Assembly: GCA_007117145.1 (NCBI GenBank)
Contig: SKHC01000026.1
Location: 1-10,001, forward strand
From: Candidatus Woesearchaeota archaeon
GTDB taxonomy: Archaea; Nanobdellota; Nanobdellia; Woesearchaeales; 21-14-0-10-32-9
Reading direction: 5' to 3'
DNA: 10,001 nucleotides
A program made the translations under genes and the position numbers. This document shows positions 6,555 through 10,001 of this stretch, piece after piece. Position 1 is the stretch's first letter, and each line of letters starts with the position of its first letter. Below the pieces are notes generated by a model. That model saw only the letters and a list, made by a program, of their open reading frames with translations, had not been told where the DNA came from and made no database searches.

Positions 6555-7099
6555 AATTCAAAACCTCCTGCTAACACTATGCCATTAGCCAGGTTTTCTT
6601 TAAGGTTTTTATGTATTTTGGCAAAAGATTCGTAAAAATTAAGGTTAATTTTCCTATAAAATACGTTTTCATACTCGTCAAAACTTAATTTTTTTTCTTT
6701 TCTTCCAATTATGGCTATATCGATATCTGAATTAACAGTGTCTTCTCCTCTAGAATAGCTACCAAATAAAATAATTGTTGCACCTGAAAAGCTTTTTTCA
6801 AGGAAATCTGACAATCCAGTTTCATACAATAATTTCAGGTTATCAGCTCTTTTCAATTGCATAACTTTTTGGTTTTGAGTGTTTAGTTTAATGGAAAGTC
6901 TTTTTGTTTCACTATCTTTTGAAACAGTGATAAAATTAAGATCTTCTAGATGGGGAAGTGCTTTCATTATCGCGGGTTGTGACACATTTATACTTAATGC
7001 AAGTCTTCTTTGATTCATGTCTTTTCCTGTTTTTATGAATAATTCTCGCAAAATCTCAGATTGCAGAACTGTTAACTTAAGTTTAATAATATTAATCAT
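6551..7099 (-). CDS. Winged-helix/minimal nucleotidyltransferase (MNT) protein of an MNT-HEPN module
   Basis: The 182-residue protein joins an N-terminal winged helix-turn-helix (about 10-72; recognition helix near SQPAIMKALPHLEDL, 40-54) to a minimal nucleotidyltransferase domain (about 85-175). The latter shows the signature ILFGSYSRGE (G113, S114) followed by NSDIDIAIIG with metal-binding D125 and D127. The third acidic residue of the fold is not evident: the expected strand reads KINLNFY, with asparagines. In MntA-HepT modules the nucleotidyltransferase modifies and neutralises the HEPN partner. This longer archaeal HTH-MNT type probably also binds DNA. The HEPN partner gene follows with a TTG/TGA overlap but is broken, while this gene is intact. 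A 12-bp direct repeat over its own promoter suggests autoregulation. The start ATG lies about 30 bp below a TATA box, so the leader is only a few bases long. Residual function as a repressor without a partner is inference. Confidence 0.88.
   Translation of the reverse strand: MINIIKLKLTVLQSEILRELFIKTGKDMNQRRLALSINVSQPAIMKALPHLEDLNFITVSKDSETKRLSIKLNTQNQKVMQLKRADNLKLLYETGLSDFLEKSFSGATIILFGSYSRGEDTVNSDIDIAIIGRKEKKLSFDEYENVFYRKINLNFYESFAKIHKNLKENLANGIVLAGGFEF
6564..6569 (-). promoter_or_regulatory. Shine-Dalgarno site of the broken HEPN gene, inside the MNT gene
   Basis: AGGAGG on the minus strand lies within the last codons of the nucleotidyltransferase gene, 9 bases before the TTG at 6554. It supports a TTG start for the HEPN reading frame and translational coupling of the two genes before the HEPN gene was damaged. 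Confidence 0.55.
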
Positions 7100-7130
7100 A
7101 GTTAATATATGTTAAGTTTAGTTAATATAT
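7099..7130 (-). repeat. 12-bp direct repeat, probable operator of the MNT gene
   Basis: On the plus strand the identical 12-mer TAGTTAATATAT occurs at 7099-7110 and 7119-7130, exactly 20 bp apart, close to two helical turns. The first copy touches the start codon of the HTH-nucleotidyltransferase gene and the second overlaps its TATA box. This is the layout of a repressor site that would block TBP/TFB or polymerase. Two copies on one DNA face would suit a dimeric winged-helix protein. The sequence is seen directly; the operator role is inference, and in such AT-rich DNA chance repeats are more likely than usual. Confidence 0.5.
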
Positions 7131-7360
7131 AAATGTTTTTGTTTTCGTATTGTAACACAATTTTAAAGAATGATTAGAAAAAGAGACTTCTATAAATGTA
7201 CTAAAAAAACTATATAATATAAAATACAACCTATTTTAATATTTAATAAAATTGAAAGGTTCAAAGTTTTTTAGATTAAGAGTTCAAAACCTAAGAGTTA
7301 TTATAGATGTAATTGTGGTAAAAAATTATTTGTTTTAAGAATTGGCAAGCCAAGCAATGT
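7100..7360. other. AT-rich spacer between gyrA and the MNT gene
   Basis: This 261-bp stretch is the longest without an intact or clearly broken gene. It contains the MNT promoter and direct repeats at its left end and two short T-tracts on the minus strand (at 7320-7325 and 7203-7209). These follow the gyrA stop codon and could serve as archaeal U-rich terminators; there is no clear hairpin. At the right end is a possible zinc-ribbon remnant listed separately. I see no tRNA or other structured RNA. Confidence 0.5.
7126..7133 (-). promoter_or_regulatory. TATA box for the MNT-HEPN module
   Basis: TTTATATA on the minus strand is a near-perfect archaeal TATA box, centred about 30 bp before the ATG at 7099. 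Transcription should start about 5 bases before the ATG. It overlaps one copy of the 12-bp direct repeat. Confidence 0.55.
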
Positions 7361-7367
7361 TTACTGA
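7275..7367 (+). pseudogene. Possible degenerate zinc-ribbon protein fragment
   Basis: A short plus-strand frame reads SYYRCNCGKKLF followed by VLRIGKPSNVY and then TGA. The CxCG knuckle, the following beta-like stretch and a PSNVY element just before the place where a second Cys-containing knuckle would be expected resemble a zinc ribbon. The frame has a TAG just upstream (7272-7274), no start codon, and it stops at the TGA that overlaps the end of gyrA. If real, it is a remnant that lost both ends. The resemblance rests on about 25 residues and could be chance. Confidence 0.25.
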
Positions 7368-10001
7368 TCTTCATCTTCTTCTAAAATAATCTTTGCAGCT
7401 GCAATAAGAGCATCATCATCTCTAAGCCTTATAACTCTAACACCTTGAGTGTTCCTGCCAATCTTACTTATACTTTCAACTTGAGTTCTAACAACCATTC
7501 CTTTCTTGGTTGTAAGCATTAACTGCTCTTGGCCATTAACTGCTTTAACACTAACAACTTTACCGTTTTTATCAGTACAATTAATGTTAATGACACCTTT
7601 ACCTCCGCGATTAATCAAACGATACTGGTTTGCAATAGTTCTCTTACCATAGCCTTTCTCAGTTAAAGTCAAAACCTCGGTTTCATCTTCAACTTTAATC
7701 ATACTCACTACTTCGTCATCTTTCTTTAAGCTAATACCTCTAACGCCTCTGCTCGTCCTACCAATAGGCCTTGCATCTTTCTCATTAAACTTACAAGCAA
7801 TTCCATTTCGAGTAGCAAGCATAATAGTATCTAAGCCTGTTGTTCTTTTAACGCCAACAACTTCATCCCCAACATCTAAAGTTAAAGCGATGATACCATT
7901 TTTTCTTGGCCTACTATATGCTTGAAGACTCGTCTTTTTAACAATACCTTTCCTTGTAGCAATAAGTAAGAACTCATCTTCTTTAAATTCATCAACAGGA
8001 ATTATTGCACTAATCTTTTCTTCTTTTGTGATATCTATTAAATTAACAATAGGCCTGCCTTTACTTTGCCTTGAGCCTTCAGGAATCTTATAAACCTTAA
8101 CCCAATGAACAATGCCTTTATCAGTAAATACTAGAAGATAACTGTGAGTGTTTGCAATAAATAAACTTGTAGTAAAATCATCTTCTTTATTTGAAGAGCC
8201 AATAGCTCCAACACCGCCTCTTTTTTGAACTTTATACGTGTCTATCGGAGCTCTTTTAACATAGCCTTCTTTGCTTAAAGTAACAACGACATCCTCCCTT
8301 TCAATCAAATCTTCCATGTCAACATCTTCGTACTCATGCTCATCAATCATGCTTCTTCTATCATCGCCGTACTCATCAGCTACGTATTTTAACTCCTCTT
8401 TTATTATGTCTAAAACTTTTTGGGTATCGGCAAGAATTGCTCGTAGCTCTTCAATTAGTTTCATCAACTCATCATATTCTTCTTGAATCTTTGAGCTTTC
8501 AAGTTTTGCAAGTTTTGCAAGTTTCATCTCAAGTATAGCTTGACTTTGTTCGTCACTTAAACTATACGTTGACATCAAATTAATCTTAGCACTTTGACTG
8601 CTAGGACTTGCTTTAATTAAAGCAATAACTTCATCAATTTTATCTAGCGCAATAAGCAAACCTTCAAGTATGTGTGCTCTAGCCAAACTCTTTTTCAAAT
8701 CAAACTCGCACCTTCTAGTTACAACATCAACTCTGTGATTTATGAATTCAACCAATAATTGTTTCATATTCAAAAGCCTTGGCTGATTTTTAACAAGTGC
8801 CAAACTTAGGGTGCTAAAACTATCTTGTAATCTGCTATACTTAAACAACTGATTTTTCACAACTTCAACTTCAGCATCACGTTTAAGTTCAATTACAATC
8901 CTCATACCTTCACGGTCACTTTCATCTCTCAAATCAGAAATACCTTCAACTCTTTTTTCTTTAACAAGGTCTGCGATACTTTCAACTAAGGTTGCTTTAT
9001 TTACCATGTATGGAATCTCAGTTATAATAAGACTTCTCTTTTCTTTCTTTTCTTCAACGTGAACCTTACTTCTTACAACAATTCTACCTCTACCTGTTTT
9101 CAAAGCTTCAAGAATGCCGTGCCTGCCAAGAATAATACCTCCTGTTGGGAAATCTGGACCTTTCACGTAGTTAAAAAGCTCAATTTCTTCTAACTGGGGA
9201 TTATCAATTAATGCGATTGTACCCTCACATATTTCTCTTAGATTATGTGGGGGGATATTAGTTGCCATACCAACGGCGATACCTGTGCTTCCATTAATTA
9301 AAAGATTTGGAACTTTGTTTGGCAAAACAGTTGGCTCCTGCATGGTTCCATCAAAATTATCCATGAAATCAACAGTTTCTTTTTCAATATCTGCAAGCAT
9401 ATCTTGGCTTACTTTTTGTAAGCGTGCTTCTGTGTTGTGATTTATGAAACCATTAGCTGTGAAACTGTGGCAATCACTATCAACTTTGACAGAATAAACT
9501 GTTTCCTTGCCATATAAGTTCAAGCTTTCTATAGTATCAAACAAGTAATTTTGCTTTAACAAGAAATTAATCATATCTGCATCTCTTGGCTTTAAACCAA
9601 CAATTTTTTTGTAATTAACTTCAAGCTTTGAGTACCTGTCAAAATTGTTTTTCTTGACAAAGGAAGTAGGATAATTCTTTCTTAAGTAATCATTAAGCAA
9701 AGGAATAAAATCAGTTTTACTCAAACCCACATTAACACTGTTTTTTAGTATGTCTTGTTTTCTTTTCGAAAAGAAACCAATTTGTTTTCTAAACATATCT
9801 ATGTTTTGCTGACCACTAATAATTAATTTTAAACAATCATTTCTCTTATCAACATAAGGCTTAGTTGTAACAATAGAGAAATTTAACAATAAAACTTTTA
9901 ATTGTTCAATCAACTTTTTACTTTTCGAATTATAAGTTAGCTCAACAGAGTTACCGTTGTGCCTTTTATCTTTTTTAAAAATAACACTTCCGTCCCCTTC
10001 A
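7361..10001 (-). CDS. gyrA: DNA gyrase subunit A, intein-containing, 5' end outside the window
   Basis: This is the 3' part of gyrA: 189 intein residues followed by a complete 690-residue C-extein. The frame stays open to the window edge, so a TTG at 9913 is internal and not a start. The extein begins TEARLQKVSQDMLADI, the residues directly after the catalytic tyrosine of GyrA. It continues with NLLINGSTGIAVGMATNIPP, the tower and coiled-coil region (AILEMKLAKLAKLE), and a six-bladed C-terminal pinwheel. The GyrA box QKRGGVG at 8207-8227 identifies gyrase rather than topoisomerase IV. The six blades are marked by VTLSKEGYVKR, VFTDKGIVHW, IATRKGIVKK, LATRNGIACK, LTEKGYGKR and TTKKGMVVR. The tail is acidic (EEDEDQ). 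With about 122 missing N-terminal residues the spliced protein would be about 810 residues, normal for GyrA. GyrA2GyrB2 introduces negative supercoils using ATP. The archaeal copy is probably an old acquisition from bacteria. gyrB is not visible. Confidence 0.95.
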   Translation of the reverse strand, partial: EGDGSVIFKKDKRHNGNSVELTYNSKSKKLIEQLKVLLLNFSIVTTKPYVDKRNDCLKLIISGQQNIDMFRKQIGFFSKRKQDILKNSVNVGLSKTDFIPLLNDYLRKNYPTSFVKKNNFDRYSKLEVNYKKIVGLKPRDADMINFLLKQNYLFDTIESLNLYGKETVYSVKVDSDCHSFTANGFINHNTEARLQKVSQDMLADIEKETVDFMDNFDGTMQEPTVLPNKVPNLLINGSTGIAVGMATNIPPHNLREICEGTIALIDNPQLEEIELFNYVKGPDFPTGGIILGRHGILEALKTGRGRIVVRSKVHVEEKKEKRSLIITEIPYMVNKATLVESIADLVKEKRVEGISDLRDESDREGMRIVIELKRDAEVEVVKNQLFKYSRLQDSFSTLSLALVKNQPRLLNMKQLLVEFINHRVDVVTRRCEFDLKKSLARAHILEGLLIALDKIDEVIALIKASPSSQSAKINLMSTYSLSDEQSQAILEMKLAKLAKLESSKIQEEYDELMKLIEELRAILADTQKVLDIIKEELKYVADEYGDDRRSMIDEHEYEDVDMEDLIEREDVVVTLSKEGYVKRAPIDTYKVQKRGGVGAIGSSNKEDDFTTSLFIANTHSYLLVFTDKGIVHWVKVYKIPEGSRQSKGRPIVNLIDITKEEKISAIIPVDEFKEDEFLLIATRKGIVKKTSLQAYSRPRKNGIIALTLDVGDEVVGVKRTTGLDTIMLATRNGIACKFNEKDARPIGRTSRGVRGISLKKDDEVVSMIKVEDETEVLTLTEKGYGKRTIANQYRLINRGGKGVININCTDKNGKVVSVKAVNGQEQLMLTTKKGMVVRTQVESISKIGRNTQGVRVIRLRDDDALIAAAKIILEEDEDQ
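9434..10001 (-). mobile_element. C-terminal part of a LAGLIDADG-type intein in GyrA
   Basis: The intein ends at Asn (9436-9434), and the first extein residue is Thr (9433-9431). The C-terminal splicing blocks are visible: block F TVYSVKVDSDCHSFTANG and block G FINHN, with the canonical penultimate His and terminal Asn that cyclises, and Thr as the +1 nucleophile. Upstream the sequence shows features of a LAGLIDADG homing endonuclease: EGDGS at the very edge (9986-10000), which ends a LAGLIDADG helix, a KSKKLIEQLKVLLLNFSIV helix, and FRKQIGFFSKRKQDIL. The endonuclease is therefore probably present and not a mini-intein, and the visible motif is probably the second of two. The insertion point, between the active-site tyrosine position and TEARL, is the GyrA-a site used by mycobacterial GyrA inteins. 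The intein N-terminus (Cys1 or Ser1, block B) is outside the window, so splicing competence cannot be fully judged. Confidence 0.9.

Noticed and set aside
7169..7216. Tiny plus-strand frame MIRKRDFYKCTKKTI in the spacer
   Set aside because: Only 15 codons, no ribosome binding site and a single cysteine; not supportable as a gene or zinc finger.
7254..7335. Open plus-strand frame (LKGSKFFRLRVQNLRVI...) overlapping the zinc-ribbon-like frame
   Set aside because: About 27 residues with no ATG, no ribosome binding site and no motif; expected by chance in AT-rich DNA.
8501..8525. Short tandem repeat AAGTTTTGC in gyrA
   Set aside because: It encodes the LAKLAKLE part of the conserved coiled-coil region of GyrA, so it is explained by protein sequence.
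9911..9913. TTG as the start of the gyrA reading frame
   Set aside because: The frame remains open for 29 more codons to the window edge and encodes intein endonuclease sequence (EGDGS) there, so the TTG is an internal leucine codon.
1..10001. CRISPR arrays, tRNA or rRNA genes, insertion sequences with terminal inverted repeats
   Set aside because: No regularly spaced repeats, no cloverleaf-like or rRNA-like sequence and no transposase frame were seen by reading both strands.

Overview
The window looks like a stretch of an AT-rich archaeal chromosome, most likely from a small-genome DPANN lineage (Woesearchaeota/Pacearchaeota-like); this assignment is inferred, not proven. The support is: TATA boxes about 24-30 bp upstream of several start codons that imply leaderless or nearly leaderless transcripts; GGTG-type Shine-Dalgarno sites on other genes; very tight packing with convergent genes that touch or overlap at their stop codons; small four-helix membrane proteins of unknown family; an archaeal-type HTH-nucleotidyltransferase/HEPN pair; and a bacterial-type DNA gyrase A interrupted by an intein.

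Layout: 24-1220 (+) encodes a membrane protein with four helices and a long cytoplasmic coiled coil. 1223-1636 (-) is a Dps/ferritin-like iron-storage protein, convergent with it. 1734-2228 (+) is a four-helix membrane protein with a two-cysteine external loop, translationally coupled (ATGA overlap) to 2225-3346 (+), a membrane-anchored PQQ-type aldose dehydrogenase. 3343-4095 (-) is an unrecognised 250-residue protein whose stop codon overlaps that of the dehydrogenase. 4183-6117 (+) is a GlgB-like GH13 glucan branching enzyme. 6124-6554 (-) is a broken HEPN-domain gene with one nonsense codon and one frameshift, directly downstream of 6551-7099 (-), an intact HTH-nucleotidyltransferase with which it forms an MNT-HEPN module. 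7100-7360 is a mostly non-coding AT-rich spacer that carries a probable operator and perhaps a degenerate zinc-ribbon remnant. 7361-10001 (-) is the 3' part of gyrA, containing the C-terminal 189 residues of an intein inserted next to the catalytic tyrosine position, followed by the complete C-extein with the GyrA box.

The genes do not form one pathway. The main functional units are: the membrane protein/sugar dehydrogenase pair, probably working at the outer face of the cytoplasmic membrane; polysaccharide branching; iron/oxidative protection by Dps; the decayed MNT-HEPN module, whose antitoxin-like and probably autoregulatory partner remains intact; and DNA gyrase. The best candidates for a second look are the gyrA intein, the selectively broken HEPN partner with its 12-bp direct-repeat operator, and the coupled membrane protein/dehydrogenase operon.
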